From Venturia oleaginea (taxonomy: Eukaryota; Ascomycota; Dothideomycetes; Venturiales; Venturiaceae), in assembly GCA_013176395.1 (NCBI GenBank), contig JABMLP010000022.1, forward strand, positions 682,001 through 746,000: a DNA stretch of 64,000 nt, written 5' to 3'. Position 1 is the first letter of the stretch; every line of letters begins with the position of its first letter. The notes under the pieces were generated by a model that saw only the letters and a program-made list of their open reading frames with translations, did not search any database and was not told the DNA's origin. Below, piece by piece: positions 23,580-34,500 of the stretch. Made by a program: the position numbers and the translations under genes.

Positions 23580-24137
23580 TCAGATGTTCGACCCGCTGTC
23601 TTGAGTGGAGGTTGTGGATGTGCTTGTTGATGCTAGGTCGCCTGCGTTTTTGGCTGTGGTTTTGGCGAAGAGGGAGCGTGGTTTGGCGCTGTTTTATTGA
23701 AGACGATGTATTAGTCTTTGCGTCTTTACTAGATGGGGAGTAGGAACTTACGCTTTCAAATGCTTTGTCCTGAATGCAGCTAGCTTCTGCGTTGCCGGGG
23801 ATTGGATGGTATCAGACGGAGAGACGTAGGTCTTTTCGGCACTAGAGAGAGGGAGGAGGAGATGAGCACGTGCGATCCCAGGGATGATCTTCTTGGTTTG
23901 GGAGGTGGTACCAATACCAGCAGTGACAGCAGTGGTGGTAGTTGGAGTGCTAGTAGGGGAATATGAGGATTGCAAAGAAATGCCTGGCACTAACTTCTCC
24001 TCCTTCAAGCGCGACTCGAGCATTTGGCGGTGGTATTCTAGGGACTTGGGCACTTCCTTTGAGTTCTTTGCGTCTTTCTTTTCGGGCGAGACGGGGATGT
24101 TGGAGGAGCGTTCCGAGAGGACGTTTGTGGTGGACAT
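23580..24137 (-). CDS. SPO12: Spo12-family cell-cycle protein
   Basis: Spo12-like proteins act in the FEAR branch of mitotic and meiotic exit, promoting Cdc14 release. Exons 24137-23752 and 23688-23580 give 164 residues. The diagnostic segment is YVSPSDTIQSPATQKLAAFR followed across the intron by KHLKAAKPRSLFAK, matching the fungal Spo12 core (SPSD-I-SP-T-KL then KP-SLFAK). An upstream SLEYHRQMLESRLKEE helix is also typical. The start at 24137 (MSTTNVLSERSS) fits the usual short N-terminus. The Ser/Pro sites in the core are the known kinase-target region of the family. The C-terminus is Ser/Thr-rich. Confidence 0.82.
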
Positions 24138-25885
24138 GGTTGCTGGTATTGAGTGCTGGCTGTAGAGTAAGTTGAGCGATGGTATGGCTGTTTGTAGTAT
24201 GCAGTATGTAGTAGAGAAGTAGCTGCTGTTATCGCTGTGTATCCTGAGGGATTTGTGCAAGTTTTATATTTGGGAAAGTTGGGTGGTGTTGACATCAGAG
24301 CACTAGATATAAACATTGGGCCCCGGTTTTTGGTTGCTGGGGACAACGGGAGGAAAGACCCATGAATGCTTTGTTGGCAGGTTTTCTCTTGGGACTTGGA
24401 CGTTGATATCCAATCGTTTGGATTTGTATATGGAATGCATAGCTATACTATGATTCTTCGTTTCAATACACGACAGATGATTCATACGAGGATTCGTTTT
24501 GCTGTTGCGCCGCAACGAGGGACTCTGACGAGAAACGACTACATTCCAGTTCGTATCCACGGACTCTCTGGAGTACTATCCTTTACATCCGTAAGAGCTT
24601 GGGTGGATGAGGCACGGAGAGTCCTACATTCCAGGTCTGGTCTCTACTTGAGAGTTAGAATATAATTAACAGTGCCGGGTAATCTTGCAATCAATTCCTC
24701 AGTCTAGTCTCATTACTTCTAGCCCCGTCTGTTCATCAACTCTATCCCGCCTCGATTCGCGAGAAGTCACAATTTTCATCACTTTTCTTTGGCTTGTGGA
24801 GACGCAGTCAGGCAAGATAGTCAATGTGAGGTCATCCATGAGAGGTCCAGCTGGCTTACTCAAAAATCACTGTCAACTCTAATGAAGATGAGCTGGATCG
24901 ACGAGCTCCATAACTGAGGTGTTTTTTTGGGGCTCTGAGATTACATATGCATATCGGTAAGTCAGGAATCACACCTTGACTTCTTTTCTAGATTGGCCAA
25001 TCTGACTTTCTGGACGTATCTGACGAGATTTCAATGTATTGAGAGAACTGCACGAGGCTTCAATTGAGAGGGATGAAGCCACCTAATATACAGAAGATTG
25101 ACGCTTTAACATGGCCCCTTAATCTCTCTCTCTGAAACGCCAATGTACGGCAATTGACACGGCAATCTTGTCAGTATCACCTTTTTCTTCCTTGTTCAAT
25201 CTCTCGCCTAGCTAAACTACAAAGCAAGGGCCTCACTCCCAGAGTTCAACATAGCTTCGCGACTTCCTCATTAACAACTCAAAATTCCTCGTCGTTTAGT
25301 CTCGTTAATCATCCAAGTTGAGAGACATGAGTGATCCAACTCTATTCTAGTCGTTTCATCCTTTTGAATACGTTCTCTTTCTCAACCTCTTTCCTCTTCT
25401 CGCCCGGGCCTTTACTAGGCCACGGAGTAGCTACTCGGACGGTGTGAGGCCGGGTCTCAGCCTCACTTGAGAAAGGTAACTTCTCTTTCCATCAACTTCC
25501 ATCAACTTTAATCAACTTCCATCAACAACTTACGAATCACCGACTCATCGTTTTACTATCGCTTCCACTACAGTTAATATCCTCAATAACTGCTACTTTA
25601 CCTAATCATCTCAACCATCATCAAATTTGGAAATCTTGAACGCTCGGGTCATCATGGCCGTATCAGAGCCGCCGACTGCGATTGCTTCACGTACTGAGCG
25701 CTTTGTATGGCTTCCACCGGTCCGTCGTACAAAATCTTACTGATTTCGTTCCTAACTAGATGTAGCTAAAAAGAGCAGCATCTGCTCCGCCAGAACTTGA
25801 GGCTCCTTGTAAAAGAGTCAAAAAATAAGCATCCACGATCGAACCCTCCTCGGCCTTTTTTATACCTCCAATCTACGTCCCAATC
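24138..25885. other. Gene-free interval with possible upstream exon of the interrupted gene
   Basis: No clear gene. ATCAACTTCC repeats occur at about 25490-25525, and a hairpin GTGAGGC/GCCTCAC at about 25444-25466. An ATG at 25654 opens a short frame (MAVSEPPTAIASRTERF) ending at a GTATGG donor. A CTAACTAGATGTAG acceptor follows near 25767, so a short spliced leader or separate small protein is conceivable. Confidence 0.35.
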
Positions 25886-26508
25886 ATGGCTGTCAAGAAG
25901 TTGCCTGGCGCTGTCTCATGCCCAAGCGTCCTCGTCTACCTCGAAAAGGACCACATCTACAAAGTCGATGGTCAAGCGTTAAGAAAATCATCGGTAATGT
26001 ACGATGAATTGCCGAAAAACAGATCGGACTCCCGAAGCCTATATACGGAAGATAGAAGCCGTTCCCGGACCCTCAGCCTCGAGAGCGTAGAGGGCATCGA
26101 AGGCATCGAAGGATTTTATGTTTTACCTAACGGAGCCATCAAGCTGGAACGAGTATCAAGACAAGATTTTTTGCCCTACCTCCCTACCCCACCCACCGTC
26201 AAGATAAAAGAAGGAGATGGTGATATTAAAATGGAAGATACCAAGGAGTCTTCGGCAGGCCTCACCTTACGATTCCCCCAGAATCCAAGCCATCCAACTC
26301 AACAGCCGATAGCGACTCTCACCTCTGCTGTATACGCCGACAAGTTTCTCCTTCTACTCATGCATGGTTCCGATCTCAGATTGGTAGACGACCATACGCA
26401 GCCATTCCAAGAGACTTTGCATGCCATCAAAAAGCTCATCAGACTATGCATGATATACGACTGTGCACGCTTCCTACGCCCAGCAGTTGCCAAATACCTC
26501 TATCATTA

Positions 26509-26550
26509 ACGTGTTCCACTACCGAGCTGGTCAACCCACCGAGCTGGTCA
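26509..26550 (+). repeat. Left terminal inverted repeat of the pogo-like element
   Basis: These 42 bp match the reverse complement of 28316-28357 at 40 positions. Mismatches are at the outermost base and at base 12. Confidence 0.93.
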
Positions 26551-26602
26551 GTTTCTGCCAAGACGACCAACTCCCTCATTAACACGATATGTCTTAACAA
26601 CA

Positions 26603-28274
26603 AAATGCGCAATTATCTAACAGAGAGGGCAGAATTCAGCTTGCCCTTTCTGCCTATAACACCCACCAATTCCGAAGCCTCCGGCGCGCTGCTGAAGCGT
26701 TTGATGTACCTCCTTCAACATTGACTAGCCGATACAACGGAATCACGTATCGCCTAGATACTCGCAACGCCCAACACAAGCTCACTACGACTGAAGAGCA
26801 GACAATTGTCCAATACATCCTCGACCTCGATTCGCGAGGATTCGCGCCCCGGCTGTGTGAGGTGGCAGATATGGCGGATAAACTACTAGGTGTACGCGGT
26901 GGAGAGCCAGTAGGGAAAAAACTGGGCTGAGAGGTTTATAACGCGCTCAGATGAGCTCAAGATGGCCTTCAATCGAGCTAAGGATAGGCAGAGGATACTA
27001 CAGGAAGATCCAGAGATTATTGGCGCGTGGTTAAGCTCGTTGCAGACACTAAGGCAAAGTACGGCATCCACGACGAGGATACGCACAACTTTGACGAGAT
27101 TGGCTTCTAGATGGGCGTTATTGGGTCAATGAAGGTCGTCACAGCTTCTGAAAGACGTACACGGCCTAATTTGATCCAGCCAGGCGATCGCGAGTGGGTT
27201 ACAGTTATCCAGAGCATCTGCGCCGCTGGGTATGCGACCCCGTCATTCATTATCTACAAAGGACGCGTTCACATCTCTGCGTGGTATGAGGAGGCAGATA
27301 TACCACGGAATTGGAAGCTCTCGGTCTCTGAGAACGGCTGGACAAACAACGCGCTTGGTCTTGAGTGGTTGAAGCACTTTGACGCGTATACAAAGGCGCG
27401 TCAAGTGGGGGGGTATAGGCTGCTCATCTTGGACGGCCATGAGAGCCATCTCAACCAGGATTTCAAGGACTACTGCCTCGAACATAAGATCATAACGCTC
27501 TGTATGCCACCTCATTCATCGCATATCCTCCAGCCGCTTGATGTGGTCTGTTTCTCGCCGTTGAAGTGCAAGTACTCTCAACGAGTTCGAGACTTGGCAC
27601 GCCGACGCGTCTACCATATCAACAAAGAAGGCTTCCTCCCGGCCTTCAAAGACGCGTTTTTCGACGTGTTTACAGAAGAGAACTGTCGAAAGGCCTTTGA
27701 GATGGTAGGGCTAGTCCCTATCAACGCGGAGGTGGTATTGGATCGCCTTGAAGTACGGCTACGTACCCCACCAGCACACCCACCGCAGGAGACGCCGTGG
27801 CAGTCGAAGACTCCAAGCAATACTCTTGAATTTGGATCCCAATCCAAGCTCGTAAGCGAGTCCTTTACTCGGTCACCAGTTACTGCGCAGGCAGGCTTTT
27901 CCCAGCTTGTCAAGGGCGCTGAATTGATGCTACACCAAAACGCTCTACTTGTTGCGCGCAACCGCGAGCTTGAAGAGCAATTGGCAGTAATGACGAAGCG
28001 AAAATGGCGCAAAAGGAAGTGGATCCAGCAAGGTGGTACTATAGAGTATGGGACTGTAGCAGCGCAGGTAGCTGCCGAGGCGTCTGTCGCGCCTCAGGGA
28101 TCAAAGAAGGCTCGTGGTAGTGGTGGTCAAGAAATAGCCCGACCAACTCAACGGCGCTGTAGGAACTGCGGCGCAACTGGGCATAATGCGCGAACTTGTA
28201 AAAAAGATATCGAGATATCATCTGAATCAGATAGCAGCACGAAGGACTTAGAATCTATTGTTAATAGCGATTAA
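26603..28274 (+). pseudogene. Pogo-type transposase (DDE_1), broken by frameshifts and a stop
   Basis: The order is that of Fot1/pogo transposases: a Psq-like HTH (RRAAEAFDVPPSTLTSRYNG, near 26690), a CENP-B-type HTH (LTTTEEQTIVQYILDLDSRG and following), then the DDE_1 catalytic domain from about 27040. All three catalytic acids are visible: D in HNFDE, D in LLILDGHESH and D in ILQPLDVVCFSPLK. A CCHC knuckle (CRNCGATGHNARTC) lies near the C-terminus. Breaks: a frameshift in the A-run near 26915-26921, a missing base near 27030 (after GAW), an in-frame TAG at 27108 where relatives have Gln (a C-to-T change), and probably one more shift near 26625-26635. The intact remainder is 27111-28274 (387 codons). 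This copy cannot encode a full transposase. Confidence 0.9.
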
Positions 28275-28315
28275 ATTGAAGAGTCGTAACATGAGTTGGT
28301 CGTGCCAAGCCTTTT

Positions 28316-28357
28316 TGACCAGCTCGGTGGGTTGACCAGCTCGGTGGTGGAACACGG
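28316..28357 (-). repeat. Right terminal inverted repeat of the pogo-like element
   Basis: This is the partner of 26509-26550 in inverted orientation, 40 of 42 bases matching. It is followed directly by the TA target duplication. Confidence 0.93.
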
Positions 28358-29007
28358 TACCGAAAAGAACTTTTTTTGCAATTAAGCAAGATCCTCTTTA
28401 TTTTGCGAAACTGGCCACTCATCTTCGCGATGACTCTATCATGACAGAAGCATTCGTTCATCTCGTAGGAACTTACCACGAAAGTCATTGGCCATGGAAG
28501 ACCCCCAAACACATGCTTCAAAGCGGCATAGGAAGATTCATTCTCGACACGGTCAAACCAAAGGGAGAAAAGCTGGCCATCGACTGCGCTCTCACCAGTC
28601 TGAAACTATTCCAAAATTCCATCCGCGTACAACAAGAACATGGTTCCGAAGGCCGAGTCTCCATCTTCCGCGAATGGCTCTCCACCTCCCTCGATGAAGC
28701 CGGCGACGATCCTACCATGAAATGCACCGTCTTTCGCACTCTTCATAAAGCCGGGGAGGATTATATGCCTATTTGGAAGGTCTATGGAGATCTTAAGGAG
28801 CTTGGTGTTGGTTTTGATCACGAAGAGTTGGCCGATGATGTTAGGATCTTGAAAGACTATGCTAGGGTGACGGTGAAGGGGCTCTGCAAGATCAATCTCA
28901 TGCTTGATGTTGAGGGGAACGGGATCGAGTATCTGACTTGTGCGAAGATTGACCCGGAGGATATGCCGTGGTATGGGTTGAATGGGGAGATGGTTGATGA
29001 TGATTGA

Positions 29008-30365
29008 GGTGGGCTTTTTTGGCGAAGAGTGGGGATGGGATCTGATCGTTATCACTTTTTCACGATATCTTCTTCTTATCTTAACAATATTTGGGGGTTC
29101 CTGGGAGTCGAAGAGCAAGTATTTGACCGGAGATCTGGTTATTTGGGACTTGGTGCATCATTTTTTCTGAGCAGCATGATCTTCTTATCTTCAAGATCAT
29201 CTGGGATCCTGGCAATCAATTGGAATATTTATAATCAGGATCTTCTGGCATATTACTTCAAACATAGCCGTTATTCTTCAAATCCTATATTCTTGACATT
29301 CCCAGCAATTCAAAACATTATTACGATTCAGGTTCGGCTCTTCTCCCTACCTCGAGTACCTGATCAGAGACAGGAACACTCAAAGCTCCTTACCACGAGC
29401 AGCGAGGATACTCACACTCAAGCTTACTAAAAAATCCCCACCGCGAGCTCCAAGATATCACGATCCTTAATCTCCATCTTCAACCACCACATCCACAACA
29501 GCCCCAAATCTCATTACCAAGCACCAAATGTCCCACTGCAGAATGCTCCCTCACCGAAGCATTATCTACAAAACCCAGGAATTTCTAGCACCTGAATCCA
29601 ACCTCTTCTCGAACACAGAACCCTGACGTAACCCGAAATTCCCGATGATCGAAGCTGCGGTAATGATGAAGCCTCAAAGCTGAGCTTTGGCAGCTTTGGA
29701 GTTTATTCTAAATTATCGAGCACCGAGCACCAAATACCACTCTACTTCCCTGCTTCCTTCCTTCCTTCCTTCCTTGCTTGATAGGCGGATTAAAGACTAA
29801 AGCCTGTTATTCTGGCACTGATGGAGGGAGAGTTCAACGGCTTTAGGCAGGAGATCCCGGTCAACATCCTTGACGAGCTCTTTGTGCCATGGTATCGATT
29901 ATCAATATGTTATCAAGATCCTCAAATAAACGTTGGTTAAACATCAGAGTGTTTTGTGATCGACATGATAGAGACCAGAAGATAGCAGTGAATAGCAGTT
30001 ATAATTACCGACAAAACAAACATAAACAACCATTATGCGAATTGAAAAGCAACAACCCCCCTCTCCCCCCTCTTTTTTTTTCAAACACATCAACCTGTTT
30101 GGACACTTTTTCCTTCAAGTCAATAACCTGTCCGAAGACCAAGGCCACGAGGTTCAAACAAACCACCCTCACCTCCTCATAAAAATACAAACTTTCAACT
30201 ACTATGGTCTGTCGGACCATAGATATCAGTAGATCCTCTCTGACCAGTCCATTTTTTCCAGCAAAAGCATCACTACCAGAAATCAGCAGCTAAACGTTCC
30301 TATTCAACAGACCATACTAAACCCCAAAAACCACAACGCCCAAACTCTCGCACCCTGCCTACAAT
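29008..30365. other. Gene-free interval
   Basis: No gene recognised. A (CTTC)n microsatellite lies at about 29754-29777, and the strand is pyrimidine-rich around 30060-30110. Confidence 0.4.
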
Positions 30366-33190
30366 CTAACACCCCCCACGTCCCTCCATCTCATCCTCCC
30401 CAACACCAACACCCTCCAAATCAACCTTAGCACATATCTCCTCATCAATACCACGATCACTAATAACATCCCACCACCTCAAATCAACACTCTCCCCATC
30501 AAACCTCCTGCACGCAACCCACGAACCAAAGCGATCGTTTTTCCAGACAAGGCTTGCAGACGAGGCGAGGGTCCCACAGACCGGTTCCACAGCTTGAACC
30601 GAGTTGTTCAAGAAACCCGAAGTGGCAAAATTGACACCCCGTTTCCTGTCCGACGGAGGCGGAGGATGTAGTCTTCCATACCTCCAATTCAACTTCCCTT
30701 CCGCTTCTTTTCTCGCCTTGCCATCCTCATCTTCGTCCTCAGGAGAGTCAACATATTCTCCACGGGCAGAAACCTGCATGATCCCGATACCTTTATCCAA
30801 CGCACAATCCCTCATCACCATCGCCATCCTCGCTGTCCCAACTTGTGGCGCTAAGATAACAGAACCGTATGCATCTCCATCACGATCACGGATCATACTC
30901 AGACCGCGCGAGGAATTAGAAGGCGAACAGCAGAGACTGATAGAAGAGGTGGAGAAGGAGTAATCGAAGAGAGCGGCGGCGGAGCGGTTAGATGTCAAGT
31001 GCGGGGTTGAAACTTGATTTCCTGTTTGCGAAGTAAGTTAGACTAGGAGATATTTGCAAGAGGGTAGGGTAAGACTTACGACTCGTTGGGGGGTTCTGAA
31101 CGTAAAGATTGTCAAAGTCGGGATTTCCAGTGGTGACTCGCGTACGGAGGAGAAATCTCTTTCGCATATCGAATTGGACTGATTCCGTTGGTGTTAAAAC
31201 GAGGCTTGGACTTGAAGTCGACGTTGACGAAGTCGATGCGCGCTGAGAAGCAGTAACTGTCGTCGTCGATTCAGCACGCTAAACATAAATTAATATCAAT
31301 CCCACATCTCTTCGAAATATTATGAAAAATAGCTTACCTTGACACCCCGCTCATCCTGACTCGACGTCACAGTCTTCGTAGACGTTATCCTAGCCACCGT
31401 ACTATTCAGCGTAACAACCATCAAGGTATCAGTCGTTGTAATCGTTCTCAAATACGTCGTGGTCGTAGGACGGTCTTTGTAAACGGTCTCGTAGTCCGTA
31501 AACGTTTTGAACTGCGTCGTAATCGTAGGTCGGTCTTTATAGATAGTTTCGTCATCAGTAAACGTTTTGAACTCCGTCGTAGTCATAAGCCGGTCTGCAT
31601 AGACGGTCGTCGTGTTCAAGGTAATTTCGGATTTATTATGTAAAGCTCGCCCAACTGTTCTTGAGGACGGTGGTGGAGCAACCGAAGGAGGACCCGAGGA
31701 AGTCTCGACGCTCTTAGGTGGTACTATAGGAATTAATGGAGTACTAGAAAGTGGCATTGGTGGTGATTTCGTAAAAGTAGACCCCACAATAAGGTTGCAT
31801 GAAGATGTGCAGGACTTGGAAGGCGCCACAAGAGAACTTGGAGTGCTAGAAAGAGGCATCGGTGGTGGTGGTGGTGGCAGAGACGAACTGCTAGAAAGCA
31901 TAGCGGGTGGCGGTAGAGAGAGCGATTGGGATGGCGGCGGCGGGGAAGGAGTGAGTTTGGCAAAGCATGAAGTGTTGCAGGATTCGTCGTGTGGAGCGCA
32001 CTGGTCACACCAAGCTACAGGCAAAATATTAGTACTAGATAATGCATGCTCTCAGGTTGAAAACCTGCCTCGTGCTTTTGATAGTAGCGGAGCGGATCTT
32101 TTATAGCAGGTAGCCTCGCAGGCTTCGTCATGTGGAGCGCATTGGTCGCACCATGCTACAGGCAAAATATCAGTACGAAGGAATGCATGCTCTCAAGGTG
32201 AAAACATACCTGCTGCTGTCGGTTGTGGCGGCGGCGTTACCGCTGGCACATTGACCGTAGTGCTCTAATCCCAAATCAGCTTCCTATCATGTCAAAAATT
32301 TCGAAACAACATACTGCTTGGTCTACCTTGATAGCACGCACATCATGCCCATGCAAAGTCCCCTTCGCCGTAACATCCCTCTCTTCTCTATTGTTCCACC
32401 AGTTCTTCTTCTTCAAGAAGTCCGTTAGCCTATCCTTTGACACCCTATCCTCGACAATGGCCAAGAGATCAGGTCCGAAAATCAACCTCTCATCAACATG
32501 CGTCGGCTCCAAATTTCCAGCTATAAGATCAGAAGAATACAAAGAACATGTCTTGTTCAAATAGTATTTCGCATCCAGATGCCCATTCCTCTGCGTGTAG
32601 CCAGCAAAAGCTCATTTCGGTTCTTTGATGCAAGCTCTCAAACACAAGTCCGCTCCTGTAGCATTTGGTGGTGAACAGACCTGTTTGAAAGGGGTACTGG
32701 TCTTGTCGATTTTCCATCGGTTTGTGTAGAACAAGGTATGGTTGCCATACTTTGGAATGAGAGTAACGAAATTTGGGTCCTCCGTGATATTTGGCTTTCC
32801 CTGCTCTTGCCTGGCCGTTGGACTGCCATCAAGGGTTGGCGTGGGAGTGATTCGGACGAGTGTGGCATCGATGGAATGGCCGTTGTATGTGGTATGTATG
32901 ATGGTAGAATTGCTATTCGAAGTTCGATTGTGAGGGCGAGATAAAGGCGGCGGGGAAGGATGTGAGCTGGAATACCACGGCCGGGTCGCTGTAAAATGGG
33001 ACTCCTGTACGCTATGGTATCCTCCATGATGATCCGGAGAAGCAGAGGACCATGGCCGTTCTCTTTTCCAGTGAGCGTTCCCCGCGTATGCGTCTGTCAA
33101 CGTGCTGAACAGGCACACAGCCACTGTATAAACTATCACAGCTGTCATAATGTCGATTGCTATGTTGCAAGTGACTGAACTGCCAAACAA
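30366..33190 (-). CDS. Secreted Pro/Ser/Thr-rich cell-surface-like protein with one in-frame TGA
   Basis: Six exons fit in frame: 33190-32327, 32264-32210, 32155-32069, 32014-31338, 31278-31080 and 31021-30366 (557 codons plus stop). The N-terminus has a hydrophobic signal segment (IAIDIMTAVIVYTVAVCLFS). A domain with several Cys follows (VCSPPNATGADLCLRACIKE ... AFAGYTQRNGHLDAKYYLNK). Two tandem Cys modules (AWCDQCAPHDE-C) come next, then a Pro/Ser-rich linker and Thr-rich repeats (TEFKTFTDDETIYKDRP, TQFKTFTDYETVYKDRP, TTTYLRTITTTD). A globular C-terminal domain ends the protein. I infer an extracellular, wall-linked or secreted product of unknown function. Codon 193 (32614-32612) is TGA inside conserved-looking sequence, so the gene is either recently broken or misread. 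The donor of exon 3 appears to be GC, not GT. Confidence 0.65.
31979..32222 (-). repeat. Tandem duplication of an exon-intron block in the secreted-protein gene
   Basis: The blocks at about 31979-32075 and 32120-32222 are near-copies. Both encode AWCDQCAPHDE-C and both include the following intron with a shared GCATGC and GGCAAAATAT stretch. The duplication therefore copied an exon with its flanking intron. Confidence 0.8.
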
Positions 33191-33756
33191 CTTCGATACT
33201 GTTCAAGAGTCAGAAAGGAGGTTGAGACCATGAGGATAGAAAAGGCCACGGAATTTCTCCTGATTTTGATCAGATGATACCCGATCGAAACCAAACGGCT
33301 CAACCGAATTCATTTGACATGGTTTTCACATCGGAGTCATCAATGCTGTGCCTTTTTCAACCTCTCGCAATCCAAGGTACCGTTAGTTTTAGAGCCCCTT
33401 GACTCCATCGATCTAAATATGCGCGTATCCATTCCAGTTCAGCTGTACTAGAAGGGGTATGGTAAGCCATTAGTAAATCAGAAACCTCTGTTAAAAGAAA
33501 CCCAATCGAGTGGGGCAGTAATGTACTCAGACCAGACCAGACAAGATATGCCCTCGTCTGGTCCACAGACAAGTCGACGGATTATCTAGATATATAGTCT
33601 AGTCCGTCTTATCCAGAGGTCCTCTTTACTAGGGGGATTCGGCTAGATTCCTAGATACTACCCCTAGGATCCATCCTGACCAGAGAAAGCTAGGTAGAAC
33701 TCGTCTATACTCGGATAAAAGTAACCTCTTTTTAATATCTAGATAGTCTTGACTCC
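33191..33756. other. Gene-free interval, AT-rich with CTAG-rich stretch
   Basis: No gene. From about 33580 the sequence is rich in CTAG and TAGA words and looks like decayed repetitive DNA leading into the MITE. Confidence 0.4.
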
Positions 33757-34082
33757 TTATCTTAGGCCGCCACTATTCCTACCGTGGAATTTTACTTTAT
33801 CTACCGTGGTTATTATTCTGAACCTACCGTGGTTTTTTCTCATACAAAATCCCTCAATGCGTCCACTTACAAACAACAACGTCAAAACTAAGCTATACAG
33901 ATAGATAACTCGTAAGTGAGCGTAGGACTTCAGCTTCTATCCCTAGCAGACCTTTTAGAAGTTCTTTTCTAGCTGAGCGCAGCGGGAGTACTAATTAGCT
34001 TAGAATACCACAGTGGGTTCAAATAATGACCACGGTAGATGAAGCAAAATATAACGGTAGAAATAGTGACGGCCTTATCTTA
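33757..34082. mobile_element. Non-autonomous inverted-repeat element (MITE) with 8-bp target duplication
   Basis: The element 33765-34074 (310 bp) is flanked on both sides by TTATCTTA (33757-33764 and 34075-34082). Its ends form imperfect inverted repeats of about 75 bp starting GGCCGCCACTATT on the left and GGCCGTCACTATT on the right (reverse complement). Both arms carry TACCG and CTACCGTGG motifs and a GTTATTATT/GTCATTATT block. There is no coding sequence inside. The 8-bp duplication suggests a hAT-like mobiliser, though the TTA next to each end would also fit PIF/Harbinger. Confidence 0.85.
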
Positions 34083-34500
34083 TCCGGAGGAAACCGTGAT
34101 CCTATCCAGTTTCCGAATTTCTAAAAATAGCATCTTTCTGTCCTGTCCGGTCTGAGTACAATAATGGAGTGGAGCGTAGTACACCAAACCGTGGTTCGCC
34201 CCTGCTCGTGTCTCCACTCCAGAAAGTAAAACAATGCACTCACTCCCTCCACGACCCTGTGGAGCCGCGAAAAGGCGCCTGGTGCAAGAGCGCGAGTAGT
34301 CATGTTCACCAAAATTGTCCAACTGCGCGACCTGGCTTCGAGTAACTTTAATCGGATGATGCATCGGTAGTTGCGTAATTACATGCTCAGTGTTGAATGG
34401 CGAAGATGCAGGCTTGCAAAGATCCTACCTACCTCTATTCACGGTTCGCTCAAAACGAAGTCGCCCAAAAATATAATTAGAGTTCAAATCTTGTGGAGAA
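34083..34500. other. Short gene-free interval
   Basis: Downstream of ArgJ (-). I see no gene or strong signal. Confidence 0.4.

Larger units (their letters stand above)
26507..28359. mobile_element. Fot1/pogo-type DNA transposon, decayed copy
   Basis: The element spans 26509-28357 (1849 bp) and is flanked by TA at 26507-26508 and 28358-28359, the target duplication expected for Tc1/mariner-pogo elements. Terminal inverted repeats of 42 bp differ at two positions. Each contains a 15-bp motif (CCACCGAGCTGGTCA) in two near-copies, possibly transposase-binding sites. It carries one transposase frame in the + direction. Size and layout are like the Fot1/Flipper group of fungal pogo elements. Confidence 0.93.
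25886..29007 (+). pseudogene. BTB-like protein gene interrupted by a transposon
   Basis: The 5' part (25886-26508) and 3' part (28360-29007) read as one protein once the 1.85-kb element and one TA copy are ignored. The 5' part holds a charged Ser-rich middle and a helical region (YADKFLLLLMHGSDLRLVDD, AIKKLIRLCMIYDCARFLRP). The 3' part continues with DPLYFAKLATHLRDDSIMTE, FVHLVGTYHESHWPW and a C-terminal domain ending GLNGEMVDDD. Such helical repeats follow BTB domains in many fungal proteins; the assignment is by style, not by a clear BTB motif. The insertion adds an immediate stop (TAA at 26507). The 3' frame also differs by one base, best explained by a lost T in the T-run at 28371-28377. 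The 3' frame has an ATG at 28441 and stays open, so it may still be transcribed. Confidence 0.6.
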
